Below are positions 14,630 to 22,920 of a stretch of DNA of 38,775 bases, one piece after another. The notes below the pieces were generated by a model. It ran no database searches, was not told where the DNA came from, and saw only the letters and a list, made by a program, of their open reading frames with translations. This stretch comes from Myxococcales bacterium (GTDB taxonomy: Bacteria > Myxococcota > Myxococcia > Myxococcales > Myxococcaceae). The first letter of the stretch is position 1. Every line of letters begins with the position of its first letter. Location of the stretch: the NCBI GenBank assembly GCA_030681895.1, contig JAUXRI010000016.1, positions 1 through 38,775 of the forward strand, read 5' to 3'. A program made the position numbers and the translations under genes.

Positions 14630-16711
14630 ATGGCCATCGCGCGCGGTTTCACTTTCTCGGGGCTGCACAGCGGCATCAAGCCGTTCAAGAAGGACCTGGC
14701 CCTCATCGTCTCGGAGCGGCCGTGTTCCGCCGCCGCGGCCCTGACCGTCAACGCCGCGAAGGCCGCGCCGATCGTCGACTGTGAGCGCCGGCTTCCGTCG
14801 ACCTCGATTCGCGCCGTCTTGATCAACTCCGGCAACGCCAACGCGCTCACCGGCGCCGACGGGCTCGCCGACGTCGTCGAACTCTGCGCGGCCACGGCGA
14901 AGGTGCTCGAGCTCGAAAACGGCACGGTGCTGATGGCCTCGACCGGCGTCATCGGTCAGCGGCTGCCGAGCCAGAAGATCATCGACGCCCTCCCGCGACT
15001 GAAGAGCCAGCTCAAGGCCGCGGTCGAGACGGCGGCCGAGGCGATCCTCACCACTGACACCAGCATCAAGGTGGCCTCGCGCACGGTGCGCATCGCGAAG
15101 AAGGAAGGCCGCATCACCGCCATCTGCAAGGGCTCGGGCATGATCGCGCCCCAGCTCGCGAGCACGCTGGCCTTCATCTGCACCGACGTCGCCATTTCGC
15201 CTGCCATGCTGCAGAAGGCGCTGCTCGCCGCGATGGACGGCAGCTTCAACAACCTCACCGTCGACAACGACATGAGCACCAACGACATGGTGCTCGCGCT
15301 CGCGAACGGCGCGCTGGGCAACCCCGAGCTCGAGGCCGGCCCGGAGTTCGACGCCTTCGCCGCGCAGCTGCAGTCGATCTGCGCCGAACTCGCGAAGGAG
15401 GTGGCGCGCGATGGAGAAGGCGCGACCAAGCTGCTCGAGGTGCGCGTGACGGGCGCGCCGACGCGGGCCATCGCGACCGATCTCGCGCGCTCCGTGGCGG
15501 GCTCGACGCTGGTGAAGGCCGCCATCTTCGGAGCCGACCCGAACTGGGGCCGCATTCTGTCGACCGTCGGCGCGCGCTGCGGCAGCCAGAAGTACGCCAT
15601 CGATCCCTCCGCCTCGAAGGTCATCGTCCAGGGCATCTGCGTCTACGACTCGAAGCCGATGTTCGACCCGCGTTCACCGCCGGGACCCATGATCGCCAAC
15701 GACGCGAACGAGGGCCCCTCGGTGCCTGGCCACAAGGGCCTGCGCGCGCGCATGCGTGAGCCCGAGGTGCTGATCGAGGTCGACCTGCGCTCTGGCACGG
15801 AGTCGTCGGTCGGCTGGGGCTGCGACCTCTCGTACGACTACGTGAAGATCAACGCCGACTACACCTCGCTCCTCGTGCCGACGGCCGATGGCAGCGTCGC
15901 GAAGGACGATCGGCTCACCAACTACTCGCCCAAGTTCAAGGTGAACCTGGTCACCGAAGCGCTCACGTACATCTCGCGCTTCGCCGACAAACGCGTCGTG
16001 CTGAAGCTCGGCCGGCAGGCGATGGGCAAGGACTCGCTGCGCGCGTCGATCGCACACGACGTCTCACTGCTCCGCGCGGTCGGCATGGTGCCGATCATCG
16101 TCCACGGCGAGAGCCCCGAGGGCTCGTCGAAGGGCGACAACCGTAGCCGCGAGATGGTGCTCAACGGCCAGACGAACACCGAGCTGGTGACGCTGCTCAA
16201 CCGGTCGGGCACCCAGGCCATCGGCCTCTCGGGCATGGACGCGTCGTTCCTCAAGTCGAAGCTCGCGAAGGACTCGAGCGTCGACTCGCCGCGCGGAGAG
16301 GTGACGAGCATCAACACCGAGCTGCTCGAGCTGTTCCTTCAGCGCAACTACGTGCCCGTCGTCTCGCCTGTTGGCTTCCTCGATGACGGCACCACCGTTC
16401 CGCTCGAGCCTGATCAGGTGGCCAGCGAGCTCGCCATCGCAGCGAAGGCCACCAAGCTCGTCTACCTGGTCGGCGTGCCGGGCTTCACCGAAGACGACGT
16501 GCTGCTCAACCAGCTCACCACCACGGTGCTGGCCGCGAAGATCGCCGCCAACACGTTCAAGCCCAACCTCGCGCGCAAGGGCCGCTTCGCCATCGCGGCG
16601 TTGGAGCGTGGCGTCGAGCGTGTGCACGTCATCGACTCGCGAACTCCGCACAGCATCATCGCGGAGTTCTTCACCGAACAGGGCATCGGCAGTCTCGTCA
16701 CCCTGGGTTGA
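14630..16711 (+). CDS. argJB: ArgJ-ArgB fusion: glutamate/ornithine acetyltransferase plus acetylglutamate-kinase-like domain
   Basis: One uninterrupted 693-residue frame. Residues 1 to about 413 are ArgJ: INSGNANALTG, ASTGVIGQRLP, CKGSGMIAPQLASTLAF (cleavage site), GADPNWGRIL, and the usual end YDYVKINADYTS. ArgJ recycles acetyl groups between acetylornithine and glutamate and is made as a precursor that cuts itself before a Thr; here that position is Ser178 (Thr179 next). Residues about 440-693 follow the acetylglutamate kinase fold: VVLKLGRQAM, PIIVHGESP, IGLSGMD, NYVPVVSPVG and VHVIDSRTPHSII. But the KxGG, HGGGP and GMxxK motifs are changed (KLGR, HGES, FKPN), so kinase activity is uncertain. 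Joined between argC and argH. Confidence 0.9.
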   Translation: MAIARGFTFSGLHSGIKPFKKDLALIVSERPCSAAAALTVNAAKAAPIVDCERRLPSTSIRAVLINSGNANALTGADGLADVVELCAATAKVLELENGTVLMASTGVIGQRLPSQKIIDALPRLKSQLKAAVETAAEAILTTDTSIKVASRTVRIAKKEGRITAICKGSGMIAPQLASTLAFICTDVAISPAMLQKALLAAMDGSFNNLTVDNDMSTNDMVLALANGALGNPELEAGPEFDAFAAQLQSICAELAKEVARDGEGATKLLEVRVTGAPTRAIATDLARSVAGSTLVKAAIFGADPNWGRILSTVGARCGSQKYAIDPSASKVIVQGICVYDSKPMFDPRSPPGPMIANDANEGPSVPGHKGLRARMREPEVLIEVDLRSGTESSVGWGCDLSYDYVKINADYTSLLVPTADGSVAKDDRLTNYSPKFKVNLVTEALTYISRFADKRVVLKLGRQAMGKDSLRASIAHDVSLLRAVGMVPIIVHGESPEGSSKGDNRSREMVLNGQTNTELVTLLNRSGTQAIGLSGMDASFLKSKLAKDSSVDSPRGEVTSINTELLELFLQRNYVPVVSPVGFLDDGTTVPLEPDQVASELAIAAKATKLVYLVGVPGFTEDDVLLNQLTTTVLAAKIAANTFKPNLARKGRFAIAALERGVERVHVIDSRTPHSIIAEFFTEQGIGSLVTLG

Positions 16712-16733
16712 ACTTCCCTCAAGGAGCCGCACC

Positions 16734-18179
16734 ATGGCGCTCGCCAAGACAGATGCCTCTGGAGGCTCGGGGTTGTTGCCCGAGGTCCTCGCGTTCTCGA
16801 CCTCACTCGGCCTCGACCGGCAGTTGCTGAAGGAAGACCTGCTCGGCTCGATGGCGCACGTCACCATGCTGGGGCGCACTGGCGTCATTCCCGCGAAAGA
16901 GGCCCGCGTCATTCGTGACGGGCTGGTCGATCTCTGGCGGCGTGACGATGCCGGCACGCTCGTGCTGCCCGACGAAGAAGACGTGCACATGGCCGTCGAG
17001 GTCGAGCTCAACCGGACGATCGGCGCTCCCGCGGCGTTGCTGCACTCGGCGCGCAGCCGCAACGTTCAGGTCGCGACCGATCTGCGCCTGCATGTTCGTG
17101 ACTCGGTGGCCACGGCGCTCACGTCGCTCTGCACGCTCGTCGACGAGGTGGTGGAGCGCGCGAAGAAGGACGGCGGCATTCTCATGCCCTCGTACACGCA
17201 CCGGCAGCGCGCGCAGCCCATCTCGCTCGGGTACTGGCTGGCCTCGTACGGCGCCGCGTTCCTCCGTGACGCGCAGGCCTTCGCGTTCGCGCTCGATCAG
17301 TCCGACGCGCTGGCCCTGGGGAGCGGCGCGATCAGCGGCACCTCGCTGCCCATCGATCGCGAGATCACGAAGAGCCTGCTGGGCTTCTCGCGGCTCACGC
17401 TCAACGGCCTCGACACCGTCGGTGAGCGCGACTTCGCCCTCGACTACCTCTACGCGACGGCGCGCTTCTTCGTGCACGCCAGCCGCTTGTCGACCGACCT
17501 CATCGACTTCACGACCTCGGAGTTCGGCTTCGCGACGCTCTCGGGAGAGATCTCGATGGGCAGCTCGATGATGCCGCAGAAGAAGAACCCCGACGTCTTC
17601 GAACTCATTCGCGGGAAGTCGGGCCGCGCCATCGGCAATCTGATGGGCCTGCTCACCACCGTGAAGGGCCTGCCTGGCGGCTACAACCGCGACCTGCAGG
17701 AAGACCGTGGGCCGTTGCTCGAGACGAAGCCGATGCTGCACGGCGTGGTGTCGGTGCTGCGGTTGTCGCTCCCGCACGTCACGTTCCACCCCGAGAAGTG
17801 CCGCGTCGGGCTCGACGAAGGCTTCACGCAGGCGACCGATCTCGCAGAGGCGCTGGTGAAGAAGGGCATGGCCTTCCGCGTGGCGTACAAACACGTCGGA
17901 GCGCTGGTGAAGAAGTGCCAGGAGCAGGGCATCACGCTGTCGAAGGCGTCGGTCGAGCTCGCGAAGTCCATCGACCCGGCCATCGACGCCGAGGCGCTGT
18001 CGGTGCTCGAGGCGTCAGGCGCGGTGGCGCGGAAGCAGAGCGCTGGCAGCACCGGGCCCGCGTCCGTTCAGGCGCAGCTCGCCGCTCTTTCGACTCAGGC
18101 GCGCGCGCTCAGTGAGAAGTCGAAGACCGTGCCCCGCTTTGGAGCCCTCTTCGAGCAGCTCTCGGCCGCCCCGCTCTGA
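16734..18179 (+). CDS. argH: Argininosuccinate lyase
   Basis: The 481-residue enzyme splits argininosuccinate into arginine and fumarate, the last step of the pathway. Family signatures are the fumarase/lyase motif GSSMMPQKKNP at residues 276-286, the early EEDVHMAVE and YTHRQRAQPISLGYW regions, and GGYNRDLQED. ATG 16734 follows an AAGGAG at 16721-16726; a longer frame from 16371 only runs over argJ-argB in another frame. It begins 22 bases after argJ-argB, so they are probably co-transcribed. The C-terminal 50 residues are Ala/Ser-rich and variable, slightly longer than usual. Confidence 0.96.
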   Translation: MALAKTDASGGSGLLPEVLAFSTSLGLDRQLLKEDLLGSMAHVTMLGRTGVIPAKEARVIRDGLVDLWRRDDAGTLVLPDEEDVHMAVEVELNRTIGAPAALLHSARSRNVQVATDLRLHVRDSVATALTSLCTLVDEVVERAKKDGGILMPSYTHRQRAQPISLGYWLASYGAAFLRDAQAFAFALDQSDALALGSGAISGTSLPIDREITKSLLGFSRLTLNGLDTVGERDFALDYLYATARFFVHASRLSTDLIDFTTSEFGFATLSGEISMGSSMMPQKKNPDVFELIRGKSGRAIGNLMGLLTTVKGLPGGYNRDLQEDRGPLLETKPMLHGVVSVLRLSLPHVTFHPEKCRVGLDEGFTQATDLAEALVKKGMAFRVAYKHVGALVKKCQEQGITLSKASVELAKSIDPAIDAEALSVLEASGAVARKQSAGSTGPASVQAQLAALSTQARALSEKSKTVPRFGALFEQLSAAPL

Positions 18180-18182
18180 ACG

Positions 18183-18209
18183 GGACGTCTCCCTTTTCGG
18201 GCGGCGTCC
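18183..18209 (+). terminator. Hairpin between argH and argF
   Basis: GGACG (18183-18187) pairs with CGTCC (18205-18209), with an inner CCC/GGG pair (18191-18193 with 18199-18201) around a TTTTC loop. It starts 4 bases after the argH stop and could be a weak terminator or an intercistronic stability element. No U-tract follows. Confidence 0.35.
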
Positions 18210-18245
18210 GCTATACGGGCCTCCTTCGTTTTCAAGGGGCTCAGC

Positions 18246-19199
18246 ATGAAGCGCGACTTCCTGACGTTGTTCGACCTCTCCAGTGACGAGCACAAGGCGC
18301 TCTTCCACCGCGCTCGTGGGCTCAAAGAGGCCCGCCGTCAGCGCCGGGTCGTCTCGACGATGGCCGGCCGCACGCTGGTGATGATCTTCGAGAAGGCGTC
18401 GACGCGCACCCGGCTCTCGTTCGAGGCCGCGATGACGCAGCTGGGCGGCTCGGCGATCGATCTCTCGGCCGCCAACAGCCAGATGTCGCGTGGAGAACCG
18501 CTCGCCGACACCGCGCGCGTCACCGGCCGCTACTGCGACGTCGTCATGATGCGCACCTTCGGCGACGAGCGCCTCGCCGAGTTCGCGAAGCACTGCGAAG
18601 TGCCCGTCATCAACGGCCTCACCGACGGAGGCCACCCGGTGCAGATCCTCACCGACCTCTTTACCATCGAGGAGCGCCTGGGCGCGGTGGCGGGCAAGAC
18701 GCTCGCCTTCATCGGCGACACCGCCAGCAACATGGGCCGCAGCTTCACCGAGGGCGCGAAGCTCTACGGCTACCAGCTCCGCCTCGCGTCACCGAAGGGC
18801 TACCACCCGGCCGCCGAGGTCGTGAAGCACTCGCCCGATCACGTGCACCTGTTGAGCGATCCGAAAGAGGCCGTCAGGGGCGCCGACGTCGTCATCACCG
18901 ATGTGTGGACGTCGATGGGCCAGGAGGCCGAGTCGAAGCAGCGCCTCGCCGATCTCGCCGGCTTTCAGGTCGACGGAGCCCTGATGAAGCTCGCGAAGCC
19001 CGACGCCATGTTCCTGCACTGCCTGCCCGCGCACCGCGGTGAAGAGGTCAGCGCCGACGTCATCGACGGCCCGCAGAGCGCCGTGTGGGATGAGGCCGAG
19101 AACCGCCTGCACGTGCAGAAGGCCCTGCTCGAGACCGTCGTTCAGGCCAGTGAGCGGCTGCGCGAGATGGAGCCGGCGCTTCGGGCCGCGCGCGGTTGA
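18246..19199 (+). CDS. argF: Ornithine carbamoyltransferase
   Basis: The 317-residue enzyme makes citrulline from ornithine and carbamoyl phosphate. Carbamoyl-phosphate motif STRTR is at 52-56 (FEKASTRTRLSFE), HPVQ at 130-133 (HPCQ or HPTQ in most homologues), the ornithine-binding DVWTSMGQE at 219-227, and the HCLPAHRGEEV signature at 258-268. Length is typical. An AAGGGG precedes the ATG by about 6 bases. Position after argC-argJB-argH fits arginine synthesis; carB, which supplies one substrate, is 6.4 kb downstream. It converges on the barstar-like gene with 17 bases between the stops. Confidence 0.96.
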   Translation: MKRDFLTLFDLSSDEHKALFHRARGLKEARRQRRVVSTMAGRTLVMIFEKASTRTRLSFEAAMTQLGGSAIDLSAANSQMSRGEPLADTARVTGRYCDVVMMRTFGDERLAEFAKHCEVPVINGLTDGGHPVQILTDLFTIEERLGAVAGKTLAFIGDTASNMGRSFTEGAKLYGYQLRLASPKGYHPAAEVVKHSPDHVHLLSDPKEAVRGADVVITDVWTSMGQEAESKQRLADLAGFQVDGALMKLAKPDAMFLHCLPAHRGEEVSADVIDGPQSAVWDEAENRLHVQKALLETVVQASERLREMEPALRAARG

Positions 19200-19216
19200 A
19201 CAGGCCCCGGTGCCGA

Positions 19217-19609
19217 TCACTCCACCACTTCGAAGGTGACCCCCGGTACGCCCTGGAAGATGTCGACCAGGGCCTCGAAGATCGTCTCGCCGCGCTTGTT
19301 CCGGGCGTGCTCGAGCCGGCGCGCGAACTCGGCGCGGTTCGAGGCATGAACGTCAGGCAGGCGCTGCTCCAGCCAGCGCTCGGTCTCGGCGAAGCCCAGC
19401 AGCTCACGCGAGCGCGCCGCGTTCACCCAGCGCACCACGAAGCCGCCCACGGGTGTCCCGAAGCCGCCGGCCAGCACGTCGGCGAGCGCGTCGAGGTTTC
19501 GTCCCCACTTCGCAGTGGGGATGAGCACCCGCTCCACCTCGTCCCAGAAACCGTCGAGGCCGTCGAAGCGGGCGCCGTCGATGACGAAGACGGGCAGGGG
19601 CTCAGGCAT
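19217..19609 (-). CDS. Barstar-family (ribonuclease-inhibitor-like) protein
   Basis: The 130-residue protein contains the barstar fold signature: an N-terminal beta strand PVFVIDGARFDGLDGFWDEV, then the tryptophan/asparagine helix KWGRNLDALADVLAGGF that in barstar plugs the RNase active site, and a later helix with VNAARSRELLG. An extra roughly 50-residue C-terminal part goes beyond classical barstar (about 90 residues). Its ATG lies inside the 3' end of the upstream desaturase gene (8-base overlap), so the two are translationally coupled. No barnase-type RNase gene is visible next to it, so its partner, if any, is elsewhere. Confidence 0.85.
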   Translation of the reverse strand: MPEPLPVFVIDGARFDGLDGFWDEVERVLIPTAKWGRNLDALADVLAGGFGTPVGGFVVRWVNAARSRELLGFAETERWLEQRLPDVHASNRAEFARRLEHARNKRGETIFEALVDIFQGVPGVTFEVVE

Positions 19610-20648
19610 TGACCACCAGGCCCTCGGGCACATCGTCCGAGATGGCGCGGGTGCGGGCCTTGAGGAAGCTGATGATCTCTGCGTCCGTGCGCTCGTCTCC
19701 GGGCATGCGCACGAAGCGCTTCGCGAGGAAGCCGTACTGCCTCGTCCACAGCAGCACCGACACCATGAAGAAGTCGACGCCGTGGAAGACGACGCACTGC
19801 TCCTTCTTGTAGCGCTCGAGGTTGTCGAGGAAGTCCTGCGGCAGCTCCGTCCAGTGGCGGTTCTGCTTCACGTGGTGCCCGATGTGGTACCCGTCGTTGA
19901 AGCAGCGCGCGTTGTACGCCGCGTTGATGCACGTGATGCTGTTCGCGTAGCTGTCACCGGGCCGGGAGGGGTCGAGGAAGGCGTGCTGGCCCCAGTTCCC
20001 CGCCATCATCGCGAAGCGCACGGCGACGTAGGGCAGCACGAAGCACACCACCGTCGCCTGCCAGTTCACGAAGCACAGGGCGGCGATCGCGAGCATGTGC
20101 ACCAGGTCGCTCGCGATGGCTCGAATCGCGTACGGCGAGCGGCCCTTCTTGATCAGGTAGCTGGCCAGCGGGAACTGCCACAGGAGCAGGAACTTCCCCA
20201 CGTAGTGCAGCCAGTGCAGGAAGTTGTCGCGGTCGTACCGCATGGTCGACGAGAGGTCGGCGCGCAGGTTGTTCTCGGAGTGGTGCATCGCGACGTGGTG
20301 CTCCATGTACGCCGTCGGAATGCCGAACAGCCCACTCATCGAGTACGGCACCACGCGGTTCATGATGCGCCAGCGCTTGAAGAACGGCCGGTGCATCGTG
20401 TCGTGCAGCATCAGGATGACGGGCGGCGCCATCCACGCGACCTGAAACGCGAACACCACCGGCGCCAGCCACCACGAGAAGTACAGGTACGTGAGCACGA
20501 TGACGGGCGCGACGAGGGCGATCGACTTCAGCCACAACCGCACGAACACCGCGTCTCGGGGGTCGAAGAGGAGCGACTCGATGAAGCGCTGAAACGGCGT
20601 CGAGGCGTACGTCGGGGCTGTCGTTGGGTCGGTCAGTTGAATCGTCAT
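19602..20648 (-). CDS. Membrane fatty-acid desaturase family protein
   Basis: The 348-residue integral membrane protein has several hydrophobic segments (about 43-80, 150-165, 185-215) and the histidine boxes of di-iron desaturases: HDTMH at 82-86, HHVAMHH at 117-123, NWGQHAF at 218-224 and GYHIGHH at 253-259. It is expected to insert a double bond into (or hydroxylate) an acyl chain in the inner membrane. ATG 20648 was chosen because the frame upstream runs antisense-like into the propeller gene with no match. The promoter probably lies in the AT-richer 20649-20718. It is coupled to a barstar-like gene, an unusual pairing. Confidence 0.9.
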   Translation of the reverse strand: MTIQLTDPTTAPTYASTPFQRFIESLLFDPRDAVFVRLWLKSIALVAPVIVLTYLYFSWWLAPVVFAFQVAWMAPPVILMLHDTMHRPFFKRWRIMNRVVPYSMSGLFGIPTAYMEHHVAMHHSENNLRADLSSTMRYDRDNFLHWLHYVGKFLLLWQFPLASYLIKKGRSPYAIRAIASDLVHMLAIAALCFVNWQATVVCFVLPYVAVRFAMMAGNWGQHAFLDPSRPGDSYANSITCINAAYNARCFNDGYHIGHHVKQNRHWTELPQDFLDNLERYKKEQCVVFHGVDFFMVSVLLWTRQYGFLAKRFVRMPGDERTDAEIISFLKARTRAISDDVPEGLVVNA

Positions 20649-20718
20649 TGCTCCACGCGCGTACGCCGAGGGGCTCACCACTGCAACCCGACCGCACGGT
20701 TTGTTTGCTTGCAATTCG

Positions 20719-22491
20719 CTACGCGGTTTCCCACGACAGCAGCGTGGTGCCGTGGGCGAGCAGGGCGGCCGAGGGAGAGCGCACCCAATTCGCCGTCGTT
20801 GAGGGAAACACGGCGGTCCGCGCGCCGTCAGAGGCGGCCAGCAGGCCTTGAGCTGCCGAGAGCGCGAGGGCCTCGGCGGGAGAAGGGGCTCGCAGACCGC
20901 TGCGCCACTCCACGCCTGCCGCGACGGCGTCGGTGGGCACGAAGGGCTCCTGCGTGCTCCAGCGCTCGGTGCCGTCGAGCCCGAGGACGACGGTCGAGGT
21001 GCGGCCGCCGACCGCGATGGCGCGATCGTTCGCGAGGAAGGCCAGGCCCGTGGCGCCGGGGAAACTGCGGAGCCGCGTTCCTCCCGCCTGCAGCTCGACC
21101 GTGCCGTCGGCGTGGAGCAACGCGAGCTGCGAGCCCGTCTGATCGAGCGCGAGCGCCTCGAGCGGCCCCGACGCATAGACGATGCGTTCGCCGAGCGGTG
21201 AGTGCAGCGCGACCGAGTCGCTTCCCTGCAGGCAGACCGCAAGGGTCAGCCCGTCACCCGACCACGCCACGCGATGTTCGTTCCTCGCGTGGAGCCCGGG
21301 ATAGGCTGTCACCCGGCCGGAGGAGAGATCGATCGTCTCGGTGGCCAGGCCGCTGCAGATGCAGAGACGTTGCGGCGTCAGCCGCTGGGCCCATGGCACC
21401 GGCCGGGCTTCGAGCCACTGGTTCACCGCGTAGCGATGAACGAGCCGAACGCTGCCATCGACGCCATCGAGGACGAATTGGGCGAGCACCAGCGCGCTGC
21501 CGTCGCGCGAGAACGTGGGCGGGCGCGTGTGCGACGCGAACGGTCGGGCCACCGGTGACGCGCCCGTGCGGTAGACGCGCACCACCCCTTCCTCCGCCAT
21601 GCATAGGTGGTTGCCTGCCGTGTCGACCGCGACGGATGAAAAGGGTGCCGCGTTCACGCCTGACTGCACGCCTGAGTCGAGGTGCTGGACCGAAGTGACG
21701 TCGCTGGTCGATCGCCAGGCCAGCCACGCGCCATCGGCTGAGAGCGCAATCCCACCCGCGCCCGACGCCTCGAAAGACGCGACCTGCTCGCCGCTGGCGG
21801 TGTCGAACACGAAGATGATGGTCGTCTCGTCGTCCTCCGCGACGCAGGCGACTCGTTTGGGGCTCGACGCCACCGACGTAATCGGCCAGCCCGGCTGCAA
21901 CAGCCACGTGAGCTCGCTGCCGCGTTTGAGGGCGAGGCCTCCGCCACGCGGGCGCACGACGAGCTCGGCTGAGGCTGGAACTGGCGCTTCGACGGGCGTC
22001 ACGCTCCCGGTCGCCCATCGCCAGCGGAAGAACGTCGCGCCCGCTTCGAGGAGCACCTCGTCGTCGGTCATCGAGACGACTCGCGGCTTCTCGAGCGTTC
22101 GAAGCTCGGCGATCAACGACTCGCCCCACGGCGTCGTCGGCGTCAGCGCGCGCAGCCACGGCGTGTCGGGGTGAAGCTGCTTTCGTTCGACCAGCCACCG
22201 GCCGACCTGCTCGAACATCGGCATGTCGGGGCCCGCCGCCGAGACGCCGAACGTGCGCGCGCGCGGCGAGTCGACGAAGGCTGCGTGGGCGTAGAGCACC
22301 GGCCACAGCGCGTCGGGCCGGTTCTGGAGGAGTGAAAGATGAATGGCCAGCGCTTCGCGGACCCGCTGCAGGACGAACTGCTCGTGCCCGGTCGACCCCG
22401 CGATCGCCCCGTCGAGGCGGGCCAGATGGGGCGTCACTCCCTCGTCGCAGGCGACCTCGAGAGCCGCCAGGGAGGTCAGCGGGTCGTTCAC
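20719..22491 (-). CDS. Beta-propeller (WD40-like) protein of unknown function
   Basis: Starting from GTG 22491 (GTG 22500 is equally possible), the protein has about 590 residues. The first roughly 150 form an alpha-helical domain (SLAALEVACDEGVTPHLARL, then QRVREALAIHLSLLQNRPDALW). The rest is a run of 40-50-residue beta repeats with WD40-like patterning, for example GGIALSADGAWLAWRS, PPTFSRDGSALVLAQF and RVAWSGDGLTLAVCLQG. No signal peptide or membrane segment is seen, so it is probably a cytoplasmic scaffold. The longer open frame up to 22806 runs antisense through cspA and was not used. No specific family is recognised. Confidence 0.7.
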   Translation of the reverse strand: MNDPLTSLAALEVACDEGVTPHLARLDGAIAGSTGHEQFVLQRVREALAIHLSLLQNRPDALWPVLYAHAAFVDSPRARTFGVSAAGPDMPMFEQVGRWLVERKQLHPDTPWLRALTPTTPWGESLIAELRTLEKPRVVSMTDDEVLLEAGATFFRWRWATGSVTPVEAPVPASAELVVRPRGGGLALKRGSELTWLLQPGWPITSVASSPKRVACVAEDDETTIIFVFDTASGEQVASFEASGAGGIALSADGAWLAWRSTSDVTSVQHLDSGVQSGVNAAPFSSVAVDTAGNHLCMAEEGVVRVYRTGASPVARPFASHTRPPTFSRDGSALVLAQFVLDGVDGSVRLVHRYAVNQWLEARPVPWAQRLTPQRLCICSGLATETIDLSSGRVTAYPGLHARNEHRVAWSGDGLTLAVCLQGSDSVALHSPLGERIVYASGPLEALALDQTGSQLALLHADGTVELQAGGTRLRSFPGATGLAFLANDRAIAVGGRTSTVVLGLDGTERWSTQEPFVPTDAVAAGVEWRSGLRAPSPAEALALSAAQGLLAASDGARTAVFPSTTANWVRSPSAALLAHGTTLLSWETA

Positions 22492-22645
22492 CGGAGCCAC
22501 AATAGCGTCAGAGGACGGGCGGTTAGGAAAACGTCGAGGGGCAGCGTGACGTGGCCTCGAACTTCCTGTAAGGCCATCGTGTCGAGCAGGAAACCGCTCT
22601 TCCGGGTCGCATGATGCAACCCGAACACTGAAAGCAGACACGATA
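22492..22645 (+). promoter_or_regulatory. Leader/promoter region of the cold-shock gene
   Basis: These 154 bases hold no gene and separate the divergent propeller gene from the cold-shock gene. Cold-shock genes often have long structured 5' leaders, and the space would allow one, but no clear -35/-10 pair, cold-box or strong Shine-Dalgarno sequence was recognised. The role is inferred from position. Confidence 0.35.
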
Positions 22646-22852
22646 ATGGCAACTGGAACTGTGAAGTGGTTCAACGATGCGAAGGGTTTTGGATTCATCA
22701 GCCAGGACGGCGGCGGCGAAGACGTTTTCTGCCACCACACCGCGATCAACGCTGATGGCTTCCGCACCCTCGCCGAGGGCCAGAAGGTCGAGTTCGACGT
22801 GAACAAGGGGCCGAAGGGCCTGCAGGCAGCGAACGTTCGGCCGATCGCCTGA
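22646..22852 (+). CDS. Cold-shock protein (CspA family)
   Basis: The 68-residue protein is a single cold-shock domain that binds single-stranded RNA/DNA and melts secondary structure. It has the N-terminal [16 protein letters not shown] with RNP1 KGFGFI at 13-18, and RNP2 as VFCHHTAI at 27-34, where most homologues have VFVHFSAI. The rest ([21 protein letters not shown]) is typical. Its own intrinsic terminator follows within 25 bases of the stop, so it is a single-gene transcription unit. Confidence 0.97.
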   Translation: MATGTVKWFNDAKGFGFISQDGGGEDVFCHHTAINADGFRTLAEGQKVEFDVNKGPKGLQAANVRPIA

Positions 22853-22873
22853 GCTCACCTTCCCGGTGAATCC

Positions 22874-22905
22874 AAAGGGCTCAGCCAGAAATGGCTGGGC
22901 CTTTT
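22874..22905 (+). terminator. Rho-independent terminator of the cold-shock gene
   Basis: GGCTCAGCC (22878-22886) pairs with GGCTGGGCC (22893-22901) with one G-U pair and loop AGAAAT. Flanking AAAG (22874-22877) pairs with the following TTTT (22902-22905). This is a canonical stem with U-tract, 21 bases after the stop codon. It also lies downstream of the convergent LanB-like gene, but only a short U-run exists on that strand. Confidence 0.93.
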
Positions 22906-22920
22906 GTATTTGGGCCAGCG

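Noticed and set aside
22339..22614. Possible small peptide gene near the LanB-like gene as a precursor
   Set aside because: Most of it lies antisense to the N-terminus of the propeller gene, with no leader/core peptide pattern and no Shine-Dalgarno sequence.
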